DNA from: Mycobacterium paraterrae
GTDB lineage: Bacteria > Actinomycetota > Actinomycetes > Mycobacteriales > Mycobacteriaceae
Direction of reading: 5' to 3'
Length of the DNA stretch: 64,000 bases
Assembly (NCBI RefSeq): GCF_022430545.2
Contig: NZ_CP092488.2
Coordinates: 2,852,001 to 2,916,000, forward strand
Shown here: in pieces, positions 53,967 through 62,240 of the stretch
How the letters are laid out: each line of letters opens with the position of its first letter
How positions within the stretch are numbered: position 1 is the first letter of the stretch
The notes under the pieces: generated by a model
Seen by the model: only the letters and a program-made list of their open reading frames with translations
Told to the model about the DNA's origin: nothing
Database searches by the model: none
Program-made: the position numbers and the translations under genes

Positions 53967-54443
53967 ATGAAAGTAAAGATAAGCGTTGTCCTGTCGGTCT
54001 GCTGCCTGTCCGGCATGCCTCTTGGTGCCGTTGCCGGATTTGCTGCAGGCGCAGACGATTTCAGGGACGCCATTTACAACGGCGTCAGCGCACTCCGTCA
54101 GTTCTGCGGGCCAATCGGTGACGACCCGCGTCTGACGGCGGCCGCGCAACGGCACGCCGACGATTTGGCGGTCAACGGCATCGAGCGCGGCCACATCGGT
54201 TCGGACGGTTCGTCACCGCGGGCACGGGTGCTCGACGCGGGCTACGCCAAGCCGGGCGGCACCAGCGAGATCCTGTTCTGGGGCAGCGGAACCCGCGCAA
54301 CTCCGAGCACGGCGCTGGACCTGTGGATGCAGAGTCCTCCCCATCGCGCGGTTATCGAGGACTGTGCTTTCACCGCGGTCGGCTTCGCCACCGCCTGGAC
54401 CGGCAACACCCTGATCGCCGTCGGCGACTTCGCCGGCGGCTAG
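53967..54443 (+). CDS. secreted CAP-domain protein
   Basis: The 158-residue protein has a signal peptide (about residues 1-28) and a CAP/SCP domain. AAAQRHADDLAVNGIERGH holds the first His and Glu positions, SEILFWGSGT follows, and WMQSPPHRAVIEDCAFTAVG has the second His. CAP proteins are extracellular and some bind lipids. The stop shares CTAG with the convergent flippase-like gene. A TAATAT-like -10 lies upstream. Confidence 0.87.
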   Translation: MKVKISVVLSVCCLSGMPLGAVAGFAAGADDFRDAIYNGVSALRQFCGPIGDDPRLTAAAQRHADDLAVNGIERGHIGSDGSSPRARVLDAGYAKPGGTSEILFWGSGTRATPSTALDLWMQSPPHRAVIEDCAFTAVGFATAWTGNTLIAVGDFAGG

Positions 54444-56815
54444 ACCATGTCGTTGCGGGTCAGCCACTGCATGACCGGCCACCCAATGAACACCGGCAAC
54501 CAGCAGGTCAGCACCCGGTAGAGCAGCACGGAGGGCACGCTGACGGCCGCGGGCACCCCGAAGGCTGCGAGCCCACCGATCAGCGCGGCTTCGACAGCGC
54601 CGACACCGCCGGGCGTAGGCGCGGCCGACGCCAACGTGCCGCCCACCATCGTCACCACGGTGACGGTGACGAACGACGCGGTGCCGCCAAACGCCTCGAC
54701 GCTGGTCCACAGCGCCAGCGCCGCGCCGAGTGTGGTTCCGGTGCAACCCAACACGATCAACGCCATCCGCTGGGGCTCGCGCGCCACCTCGGCGATGTCG
54801 GTGACGATCTCCTTGAGCTTGGGGGTCACCGCCGTCGAAAGCCACCGTCGCACATTGGGAATCAGCAGAAAGACCCCGACGAGACCCAATGCCGCACCGG
54901 CGATCAGGTACAGCATGGTGGATTTCGGCACGAAGTGCGACAGGTCGGTGCCGGCGCCGGCGGCGGTGCTGAACAGGATCAGCAGCACGACGTGCATGAT
55001 CACCTGCATCGACTGTTGCAGCGCGACAGCGGTGGTGGCGCGCGTCGTACTCAGCCCGCTCTTCTGCAAGATGCGGGTGCTCAGCGCCAACCCGCCCACA
55101 CCGGCCGGGGTGGTGGTCGCGGCGAAAGTGTTGGCCACCTGTGCAATCGACAGCCGCCAGAAGTTCACCGATTCGTCAGCGCTGGCCCACAACGCGGCCG
55201 CGGCGCCGACGTACGTCGACGCCGAGATCGCCAACCCCAGCAGCGCCCACCACCAATTGGCCTTGCCCAGCGCGTTGAAGAACGTCGGCACCGTGCTGAT
55301 GAACGGATAGGCGACATACACCAGCGCACCGAGCAGAAGCAGCTGGATCAGCTGGCTGCGGCTGAACCGGGTCACCGATTCCGGCTGGATCTTCTCGGTT
55401 CCGGTCTGGCGCATCACCGCCGCACGGCTGCGATTGATCACTGCCTTCGCGTCGTTCACCGAGTCGCGAATGTGCTTCGGCACAGCGGTTTTGGTGAGCC
55501 GGCGTGACGCGGTCAGCACGGCGTCGCGACCGAGCACCTCGATCGCCGCGGCGACGGCCTCGTCAGCGCCGTAGAGCGCCGTCGTCGTCACCAATAGCTG
55601 GGCGATGTCGGCTTGGAGCTGGTTGTCGGTGGCGCCGTATTCCGCGCTGCCGAACCCGCCGAAGAACACCGCGCCGTTGCTGACGGTGATCTCGTGGGCG
55701 CGCAGGTCGCCGTGGGCGATCTGGTGGTCCTGCAATTTGCGCAGCGACTCCCACACCTCCGACACCGGCGTCGAGGTGTGGCATTGCTTCAACGGAGCTC
55801 CGCGAATCCGCTTGTGGGCGTAGAGCGTCCAGCCTCGGTCCAGGGAGCCGACCGCGATCGTGGCGGTGTTGGCGATACCCAGGTCGCCGACCGCAATGGC
55901 CATCAGCGCGCGATGCTCGACGGCGCGGCGCATCGACGTCTGCAGCGGAGCGGTCTCGCTGTCGCGCAGCCGCAGGATCCGCCAGACCTGTCGCAGCGCG
56001 CCGCCGCTGCGTTGATGCGGCCCGTACATCTCGACGACGGCGTTCTCGTCTTCGTCGCAGGTGACGGCCGAGAGCACCAGCGGACCCGAACCGGCGGGCC
56101 GGACCACCCGCAACTCCTCGACCGCGAACCCGCGTTTGGCCATCGCGCGCACCGCGCCGTCCAGCGGCACTTCGAGCGCGGGGGTGCCGCTGACCAGGAT
56201 CACCAGCGCGCCGACGAACCAGCCGACCGCGATGCCCAGCACCGAGCGGGCCGGCACGATCGCGCTGACCACCAGGTGGATTGGAATGAACGCCAGCAGC
56301 AGCCCCCACCACCAGTGCCGCCAGCGGGCCGGCAGCCACGGGCCCGACACGGTGAGCACCGCGGCCAGCATGGCGATCCACCGCGGGTCGTCGAGGAATT
56401 GCGACAGCACCGTGCGCAGGCGGTCGTTCAGGTCGAAGTGCCACTGCGGCGCGGCCAGGCCGGCGCTGTTGATCGACAGCGACAGGATGGACAGGATCGC
56501 CGCCGCCGCGTAGGGGATCAGCAGCCGCCACTGCCGGGCGATGATCAGCCCGAACAGGATCATGAACGGCAATGCCAGCACCGCGAGGCCGTAGAGCAGG
56601 TAGACCACGTCGGACTGGGTGGGCGTGAGCACGCCGACGATGCGCGAGATGGACATCTCCAACCCGTCCCAGCGGGTGCGGGTGACCAGCGAGCTGGTGA
56701 TCACGACCGCCAGCAGCGCGCCCGACAGCGCGACCCGCAGCATGTCGTTGGTGCGTCGGGTCAGGGGCTGCAGCAAGCTGCCCGAAACCCTGACTTCGCG
56801 ACCATCGACGAGCAT
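54440..56815 (-). CDS. flippase-like LPG-synthase TM protein with degenerate kinase domain
   Basis: The 791-residue protein has N-terminal membrane helices (about 20-230), a middle soluble domain (about 250-450) and a C-terminal eight-helix domain of the lysylphosphatidylglycerol synthase TM/UPF0104 type (TPAGVGGLALSTRIL, SAAPTPGGVGAVEAALIGGL). The soluble part resembles a kinase lobe: HGDLRAHEITVSNGAVFFGG keeps the catalytic HGDLR but has GGFG where DFG is expected. It may sense lipids or move them across the membrane. The ATG MLVDGREVRVSGS is preferred over longer frames. Confidence 0.8.
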   Translation of the reverse strand: MLVDGREVRVSGSLLQPLTRRTNDMLRVALSGALLAVVITSSLVTRTRWDGLEMSISRIVGVLTPTQSDVVYLLYGLAVLALPFMILFGLIIARQWRLLIPYAAAAILSILSLSINSAGLAAPQWHFDLNDRLRTVLSQFLDDPRWIAMLAAVLTVSGPWLPARWRHWWWGLLLAFIPIHLVVSAIVPARSVLGIAVGWFVGALVILVSGTPALEVPLDGAVRAMAKRGFAVEELRVVRPAGSGPLVLSAVTCDEDENAVVEMYGPHQRSGGALRQVWRILRLRDSETAPLQTSMRRAVEHRALMAIAVGDLGIANTATIAVGSLDRGWTLYAHKRIRGAPLKQCHTSTPVSEVWESLRKLQDHQIAHGDLRAHEITVSNGAVFFGGFGSAEYGATDNQLQADIAQLLVTTTALYGADEAVAAAIEVLGRDAVLTASRRLTKTAVPKHIRDSVNDAKAVINRSRAAVMRQTGTEKIQPESVTRFSRSQLIQLLLLGALVYVAYPFISTVPTFFNALGKANWWWALLGLAISASTYVGAAAALWASADESVNFWRLSIAQVANTFAATTTPAGVGGLALSTRILQKSGLSTTRATTAVALQQSMQVIMHVVLLILFSTAAGAGTDLSHFVPKSTMLYLIAGAALGLVGVFLLIPNVRRWLSTAVTPKLKEIVTDIAEVAREPQRMALIVLGCTGTTLGAALALWTSVEAFGGTASFVTVTVVTMVGGTLASAAPTPGGVGAVEAALIGGLAAFGVPAAVSVPSVLLYRVLTCWLPVFIGWPVMQWLTRNDMV

Positions 56816-56988
56816 GCGTTGAGCAACCTCCGTGTGGGCTTTTCCGCGCACAACATATCCGGTGACCTTGGTAGATAGCCGGATTGCAGGGCCTCCGTGC
56901 CTGCTTCGAGGCCTTTGCGAGTCACACCTGTCACCCACGCACCAGCGGCACACAGCTGCCACCAAGCCAATTCACGTACTTTCGGGTT

Positions 56989-57930
56989 ATGACCCGAACT
57001 GACAACGACTCCTGGGAAATCACCGAAAGCGTCGGAGCGACAGCGCTGGGTGTGGCATCGGCCCGCGCGGCGGAGACCGAACGCGACAACCCGCTGATCC
57101 AAGACCCCTACGCGCGGGTGTTCCTCGACGCGGCCGGCGACGGCGTCTGGAACTGGCACGCCGGTCCCGAATTGCCGCAAGAGGTGATAGATGCCGAGCC
57201 CGACCTGCCGCTGCAGATGGAGGGCATGGTCAGCTACATGGCCTCGCGGACCAAGTTCTTCGACTCGTTCTTCCTCACCGCGGCCAACGACGGCATCAAG
57301 CAGGCCGTGATTCTGGCGGCGGGCCTCGATGCGCGGTCGTGGCGGCTGCCGTGGCCGGACGGCGTGACGGTCTACGAGCTCGACCAGGACCGAGTGCTGG
57401 ACTTCAAGCTCGAGACGCTCACCAACCACGGCGCCCAGGCCGAGGTCAACCGCAAAGCCGTCGCCGTCGACTTAAGGCACGACTGGCCGAAGGCGTTGCT
57501 GGAGGCCGGTTTTGATCCGTCGCAGCCGAGCGTCTGGTCGGCCGAGGGCCTGATGCCGTATCTGCCGAACGCAGCGCAGGAGTTGCTGTTCGAGCGCATT
57601 AACGACCTCGCTGCGCCGGGTAGCCGCGTCGCGGTCGAGGCGCTCGGGCCGACGTTCAACGACGAAGAGCTGCGGGCCAAGCGCCGCGCACGGATGGACC
57701 GGGTCCGCGAAGTGCTGGCCAAGACCGACCCCGACCGCGAGGTGCCGCGCACCGATGACCTCTGGTACTTCGAGGACCGCGAGCCGGTCGGCGAGTGGTT
57801 CGCCCGCCACGGCTTCGAGGTGACGGTGACGCCGGCCGCCGAGCTTATGGAAGGCTTCGGCCGCGCCGCCGACCCCAAGGTCAAAGACTTGGTTCCAGGT
57901 AACGAATTCGTCTTCGCGCGAAAGAGCTGA
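56989..57930 (+). CDS. SAM-dependent methyltransferase, TIGR00027 family
   Basis: The 313-residue protein belongs to the mycobacterium-rich TIGR00027 methyltransferases (Rv0725c-type). It has the start DSWEITESVGATALGVASAR, SYMASRTKFFDSFFL, the SAM loop VILAAGLDARSWRL and YELDQDRVLDFK. The substrate is unknown in this family. The ATG at 56989 is chosen over an upstream frame that runs over the flippase promoter. The 3' end is overlapped antiparallel by 50 bp of the MmpL gene. Confidence 0.9.
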   Translation: MTRTDNDSWEITESVGATALGVASARAAETERDNPLIQDPYARVFLDAAGDGVWNWHAGPELPQEVIDAEPDLPLQMEGMVSYMASRTKFFDSFFLTAANDGIKQAVILAAGLDARSWRLPWPDGVTVYELDQDRVLDFKLETLTNHGAQAEVNRKAVAVDLRHDWPKALLEAGFDPSQPSVWSAEGLMPYLPNAAQELLFERINDLAAPGSRVAVEALGPTFNDEELRAKRRARMDRVREVLAKTDPDREVPRTDDLWYFEDREPVGEWFARHGFEVTVTPAAELMEGFGRAADPKVKDLVPGNEFVFARKS

Positions 57931-60706
57931 CACTCGGTCGGGGTGACACTCGCAGCGGCCACCAGAACCAGCGCCCGAGCAGCCCGGCGATCGACGGGGT
58001 CATCAACGATCGGACGATCAGGGTGTCGAACAGCAGACCCAACCCGATCGTGGTGCCCGCCTGACCGATCGAGCTCAGATCGCTGGCCGCCATCGACATC
58101 ATGGTGAACGCGAACACCAGGCCGGCCGACGTGACGACGCCTCCGGTGCTGCCCATGGACCGGATGATGCCCGTTTTCAGGCCTGCCCCTATTTCCTCCT
58201 GGAACCGCGAAACCAGCAGCAGGTTGTAGTCGGATCCGACGGCGAGCAGGATGATCAGCCCGAACACCGGCGCGATCCAATTCAGCGGGAGCCCGAAGAT
58301 GTACTGCCACAACAGCACCGAGAGGCCGAACGCGGCTCCGAGCGACAACAGGACGGTGCCGACGATTGCGAGTGACGCGACGAGCGCCCGGGTGACGATG
58401 AGCATGACGGCGAAGATCAGTGCGAGCGCCGCCACGCCGACGATCATCAGGTCGTAGGTCGACCCGGCCTGAATGTCGCGGTACACCGCGGCGGTGCCGG
58501 CGAGATAGAACCGGGCTTCCGTCAGGCTGCTGCCTTTGACCGCCTGGTGTGCGGCTTCCAATTCCGGTGTCACCGAGGCGATCCCGGCCGGGGTGGCGGG
58601 ATCAGCGTCATGGGTGATGAGGAAGCGCGCCGCCCGGCCGTCGGGCGACAGGAACAGCGTCAGGCCGCGCTGAAAGTCGGGATTGTCGAACGCTTCCGGG
58701 GGCAGGTAGAAGTAGTCGCCGCTCTTCGACGCGTCGAACGCTTCGCCCATCGCCGTGGCAGTGTCGGTCATGCGTGAGATCTGGTCGATCAAATTGGTGA
58801 ACGAACTGTGCATCGTCACCAGGCTGGCCTGCATCGTCGTCATCGCAGCGATGATCGGCGAGAGCTGTTGCGTAAGTTTCGCAATGACGGCATCGGCGTC
58901 GTCGGCATCGCCGATGATCGCTGTCATGTTGTCGCTGAACGTGTCGACGCCGTCGATGGACTCGAACAGCGAGCGCACCGCCCAGCAGACCGGGATGTTG
59001 AAGCAGTGCTGCTCGGCGTAAAGGTATCCGCGAATGGGGCGGGCCACATCGTCGAAATCAGCGAGGTGGTCGCGCATCTCGTCGAGAGTGGCCTTCATCG
59101 TGACGATGTCGGCGCGGGCGCGATGTGTGGTGTGACCCAATTGCCTGACTAGGTCCTGCATCCGCTGCGTCGAGTCGATCACCGTACCGAGTGCGGTGCT
59201 CATGCGCAGCATGTCGCTGGCGCGGTCGCGCATGAATTGCAGGTTTTGCCGGACCGGGATCGACTGTGCGCTGATCTGGAAGGGGATCGAGGTGTGCTCG
59301 ACGGGACCGCCGAGTGGTCGGGTAATGCTCTGCACCATCGCAATTCCCGGCGTGCGGAAGATTTCCTTGGCGATCTTGTCCAGGATGATCATGTCCCCCG
59401 GATTACGCATGTCGTGGTCGCTGTCGACCATCAGAACGTCGGGATTCATGGTGGCCGCGCCGAAGTGTCGTTCGGCCGCAGCGTAGCCGACACTCGAGGG
59501 CAGGTCGGAGGGAAGGTAGAACCGGTCGTTGAAGCTGATCTTCATGGTCGGCATGATCGCGATTCCGGCAATCGCCATCGCTAGCGAAGCCGCGAAAACC
59601 GCTGCTGGCCAACGAACTGCCGCGGTGCCGATCCGGCGCCACCCGCGGACCCTGACCGGCCGCTTGGAGTCGAGCAGGCCGAAACGGCTTGCGACCGCCA
59701 CGATCGCCGGGCCGGCCGTCAGCGCCCCGGCGACAACCACGAGCAATCCGATCGCGGACGGGATACCCAAGGCTTTGAAGTAGGCCAGCCGCGCGAAGTG
59801 CAGGCAGAAGGTCGCACCGGCGATGGTCAGACCAGAGCCCAGGATGATGTGCGATGTACCGCGAAACATACTGTAGTACGCGGTCTCTCGATCCTCGCCG
59901 GCCTGGCGGGCCTCCTGGTACCGCCCGATCAGAAAGATCGCGTAGTCGGTGCCGGCCGCGATGGCCAATGACGAAAGCATCGCGACGACGAAGGTCGAGA
60001 AGCCGAGAAAGCCGTTGTTACCCAGCATGGCGACGATGCCGCGGGCAGTGCCCATTTCGACGCCGACCATGGCGAGCACCAGGAGCACGGTGCTGACCGA
60101 GCGGTAGGTCAAGAACAACATGATCATGATGACGACACCGGTGACACCCATCATGGTGAGCATGCTGGTGTCGGCCGCGTCGTTCATGTCGGTGGTCAAG
60201 GCAGCCGGACCCGTGAGGTAGGTGTCCAGACCGGCCGGGGGAGCGATGCGGTGGAGGATGACCCGAACCGCCTTGACCGATTCGTTGCCCAGCGTGCTGC
60301 CTTGATCACCGGCCAGAGTGAGTTGGACGTAAGCGGCTTTGCCGTCGCGGCTTTGGACGCCTGCGGCGGTCAGCGGATCACCCCAGATGTCCTGTACGTG
60401 TTGCACGTGTGCGTGGTCTGCCCGAAGTTCGCGCACTAGCGCCTCGTAGTAGCGGTGCGCTGGCTCGGCGAGCGGGGATTCGCCTTCGAGAATCACCATG
60501 GCCGTGCTGTCGGAGGTGGATTCGCGGAACTCCGCTCCGATCTTCTTGGCGGCGATCATCGCCGGTGCGTCCTGGGGTGACATGGTGACCGCGTGATTGC
60601 GCGCCACCGACTCGATCGGCGGTACCAATACGTTGAGGGCGACGGTCATCAACACCCAGCCGATGATGATCGGGACGGCCCATCGACGGACCAGGCGCGG
60701 AAACAT
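57881..60706 (-). CDS. MmpL-family RND transporter
   Basis: The 941-residue RND transporter has two repeats of six helices. The proton-relay Asp-Tyr pairs are in AAGTDYAIFLIGRYQEARQA (first half) and AVGSDYNLLLVSRFQEEIGA (second half). Two large periplasmic loops lie at about 40-190 and 400-730. MmpL proteins export lipids or siderophores. The ATG shares a base with the MmpS TGA. The last 18 residues read into the methyltransferase end, past the usual C terminus. Confidence 0.93.
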   Translation of the reverse strand: MFPRLVRRWAVPIIIGWVLMTVALNVLVPPIESVARNHAVTMSPQDAPAMIAAKKIGAEFRESTSDSTAMVILEGESPLAEPAHRYYEALVRELRADHAHVQHVQDIWGDPLTAAGVQSRDGKAAYVQLTLAGDQGSTLGNESVKAVRVILHRIAPPAGLDTYLTGPAALTTDMNDAADTSMLTMMGVTGVVIMIMLFLTYRSVSTVLLVLAMVGVEMGTARGIVAMLGNNGFLGFSTFVVAMLSSLAIAAGTDYAIFLIGRYQEARQAGEDRETAYYSMFRGTSHIILGSGLTIAGATFCLHFARLAYFKALGIPSAIGLLVVVAGALTAGPAIVAVASRFGLLDSKRPVRVRGWRRIGTAAVRWPAAVFAASLAMAIAGIAIMPTMKISFNDRFYLPSDLPSSVGYAAAERHFGAATMNPDVLMVDSDHDMRNPGDMIILDKIAKEIFRTPGIAMVQSITRPLGGPVEHTSIPFQISAQSIPVRQNLQFMRDRASDMLRMSTALGTVIDSTQRMQDLVRQLGHTTHRARADIVTMKATLDEMRDHLADFDDVARPIRGYLYAEQHCFNIPVCWAVRSLFESIDGVDTFSDNMTAIIGDADDADAVIAKLTQQLSPIIAAMTTMQASLVTMHSSFTNLIDQISRMTDTATAMGEAFDASKSGDYFYLPPEAFDNPDFQRGLTLFLSPDGRAARFLITHDADPATPAGIASVTPELEAAHQAVKGSSLTEARFYLAGTAAVYRDIQAGSTYDLMIVGVAALALIFAVMLIVTRALVASLAIVGTVLLSLGAAFGLSVLLWQYIFGLPLNWIAPVFGLIILLAVGSDYNLLLVSRFQEEIGAGLKTGIIRSMGSTGGVVTSAGLVFAFTMMSMAASDLSSIGQAGTTIGLGLLFDTLIVRSLMTPSIAGLLGRWFWWPLRVSPRPSVSSFARRRIRYLEPSL

Positions 60707-61137
60707 CAGGCCGCCTTGACCAGACAGAACGTCTGCGTCCCGGCGGTCGCCGCGACGTGTTCGTCCTTGACCTGACCGTTCACCGTGATTCGGCAGCGGA
60801 GCGCCGACTCGTCGCCCTGCGCCACCAGGCTGGCGAGGACCGACGGCAGGGTCGTGGTGATCGTCCGCGACCAGGGCAGGCTGTCGAACTGCAGATCGTG
60901 GGAACGCGAGTTCGCGTCCAGGTAGCTGAGACGGCCGCTGGCAGCGCCTTCCCCGAGGACCTCGTAGGTGACGGTCTTGACCGTGGTCTGGGGGAGCGGC
61001 CTGGCCTGCGGTGCCGTCTCGGTGAAGATCGCATCGGATCCGAAGACGCCGCGAAGGTGTTGTACAGCAATGGCTCCGAGCGCGACCACGGTAGCGACGG
61101 CGACTGCGACCCACATTCTGCTCACTCGCTGCAGCAT
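60706..61137 (-). CDS. MmpS-family membrane accessory protein
   Basis: MmpS proteins (about 140 residues) are single-pass partners of MmpL. This one has 143 residues, an N-terminal helix (WVAVAVATVVALGAIAVQHL) and the beta-rich periplasmic domain with TVTYEVLGEGAASGRLSYLD and CRITVNGQVKDEH. GGAGG lies 8 bp before the ATG. The 1-bp TGATG overlap with mmpL couples them. A 16-bp C/G-tract palindrome lies 34 bp upstream of the ATG. Confidence 0.92.
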   Translation of the reverse strand: MLQRVSRMWVAVAVATVVALGAIAVQHLRGVFGSDAIFTETAPQARPLPQTTVKTVTYEVLGEGAASGRLSYLDANSRSHDLQFDSLPWSRTITTTLPSVLASLVAQGDESALRCRITVNGQVKDEHVAATAGTQTFCLVKAA

Positions 61138-61170
61138 GGCGTTGACCTCCTCCACGGATCTAGGTTCAGC

Positions 61171-61186
61171 ATACCCCCCGGGGTAT
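61171..61186. promoter_or_regulatory. CsoR/CstR-type operator, site 1 (mmpS)
   Basis: ATACCCCCCGGGGTAT has 7-bp arms ATACCCC/GGGGTAT around CC, with an adjoining TATATAC that could be a -10. It lies in the 94-bp gap between the CsoR-like gene and mmpS and differs at one base from site 3 read on the minus strand. Confidence 0.72.
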
Positions 61187-61231
61187 ATACGAAAGCAAGC
61201 GCCTCCGCGCGCGAGGGTCGGATGGAGTCGC

Positions 61232-61546
61232 TCAGGCCAAGCTGAGGAACAACTTCTCGAGCTCGTCGATCGTCAAAGGCGCTGCGCCGTCAGCTTTTTC
61301 GTCGGGGTTATCCAAGCAGTTCCGCAAGCCCGAGGCGATGATCTTGAAGCCGGCGCGATCAAGGGCGCGGGACACCGCCGCGAGCTGCGTCACAACGTCC
61401 TTGCAACTCCGGCCTTGTTCGATCATTCCGATGACGGCGCCGAGCTGGCCGTGCGCTCGGCGTAGCCGGTTGAGCGTGGCCTCGACGTCGGGACCCGCGT
61501 GTGCAGGGGCTGTCGACGGCCGGACAGGAGTAGTTTTCTTCGCCAT
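61232..61546 (-). CDS. CsoR/CstR-family repressor (lacks the CsoR histidine)
   Basis: The 104-residue DUF156-type repressor has the all-helical fold with NRLRRAHGQLGAVIGMIEQG and the sensor cysteine C48 in GRSCKDV. The second cysteine C77 is 29 residues later, as in CsoR, but the position of the copper-ligand His is Gly (SGLRNC). Two cysteines without His is the pattern of CstR, which senses persulfides. C/G-tract palindromes flank it on both sides. Copper sensing is unlikely; persulfide sensing is inferred. Confidence 0.82.
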   Translation of the reverse strand: MAKKTTPVRPSTAPAHAGPDVEATLNRLRRAHGQLGAVIGMIEQGRSCKDVVTQLAAVSRALDRAGFKIIASGLRNCLDNPDEKADGAAPLTIDELEKLFLSLA

Positions 61547-61559
61547 GCCCGTTTGTACC

Positions 61560-61575
61560 ATACCCCCACCCGTAT
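61560..61575. promoter_or_regulatory. CsoR/CstR-type operator, site 2 (repressor)
   Basis: ATACCCCCACCCGTAT keeps the outer ATAC/GTAT and a C tract but is asymmetric inside. It lies 13 bp upstream of the repressor start. It is the weakest of the three sites. Confidence 0.5.
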
Positions 61576-61605
61576 CTGGAATATTGCCGGAGGCTGGTGG
61601 TGTAT

Positions 61606-61621
61606 ATACCCTGGGGGGTAT
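61606..61621. promoter_or_regulatory. CsoR/CstR-type operator, site 3 (oxidoreductase genes)
   Basis: ATACCCTGGGGGGTAT on the plus strand is ATACCCCCCAGGGTAT on the minus strand, one base different from site 1. It lies 19 bp upstream of the ATG at 61641 in the divergent promoter region. Confidence 0.72.
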
Positions 61622-61640
61622 CTAACGAAAGGTATGGACG

Positions 61641-62222
61641 ATGACCGACATCCCGCGGGTGGTGACGCTGTGGCTGGATCCAGTGTGCCCGTTTTCCTGG
61701 AACACGGCGCGATGGCTGATGGCAGCCGCCGACAAAATCGGATTCGAGATCGATTGGCGACTGATGAGTTTGGCGGTCCTCAACGATGATCGCGACATGC
61801 CCGCCCCTCTGCAACAGCGGATGCGCGACTCGAAGAAGATGGGCCAGGTCATGGTTGCCCTGCGCGACCAGCTCGGCGTCGACGCGATGGCGCGGGCGTA
61901 TGTGGCGTTCGGAGAGCGTTACTTCGACCAGGGCGCGGCACTCGACGATGAGCTGATCACTGAGATCGCGCCGTCTATTGGACTGGCGGCTGTGACCGAC
62001 GGGTCGCTCGACGCCGCGGTGCGGCAGTCACACGACGCCAGCCAAAAGGCGCTGGGTGACGTCGGTGGCAGCCCGCTGATCACGATCGACGGCCGCACTT
62101 TGTTCGGGCCGGTGTTGACCGCGGTCCCCGAGCCTGACCAGACGACCGCGGTGTTCGACGCAGTCCTCACGCTCGCGCGGACGGACGAGTTCAGCCAGTT
62201 GCAACGCCCTCGACATCACTGA
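61641..62222 (+). CDS. DsbA-fold oxidoreductase, Rv2466c-like, CPFS active site
   Basis: The 193-residue protein has the thioredoxin/DsbA fold of mycothiol-dependent reductases like Rv2466c: WLDPVCPFSWNTARWLMAA, MSLAVLNDDRD, a helical insertion and VGGSPLITIDGRTLFGPVLT with the cis-Pro. The active site is CPFS, where Rv2466c has CPWC as I recall, so only one thiol remains (Cys16). It could act on mycothiol-linked persulfides or disulfides. An operator precedes it, and the SQR-like gene follows by 18 bp. Confidence 0.85.
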   Translation: MTDIPRVVTLWLDPVCPFSWNTARWLMAAADKIGFEIDWRLMSLAVLNDDRDMPAPLQQRMRDSKKMGQVMVALRDQLGVDAMARAYVAFGERYFDQGAALDDELITEIAPSIGLAAVTDGSLDAAVRQSHDASQKALGDVGGSPLITIDGRTLFGPVLTAVPEPDQTTAVFDAVLTLARTDEFSQLQRPRHH

Positions 62223-62240
62223 AGCGAAAGGACCGCACGC

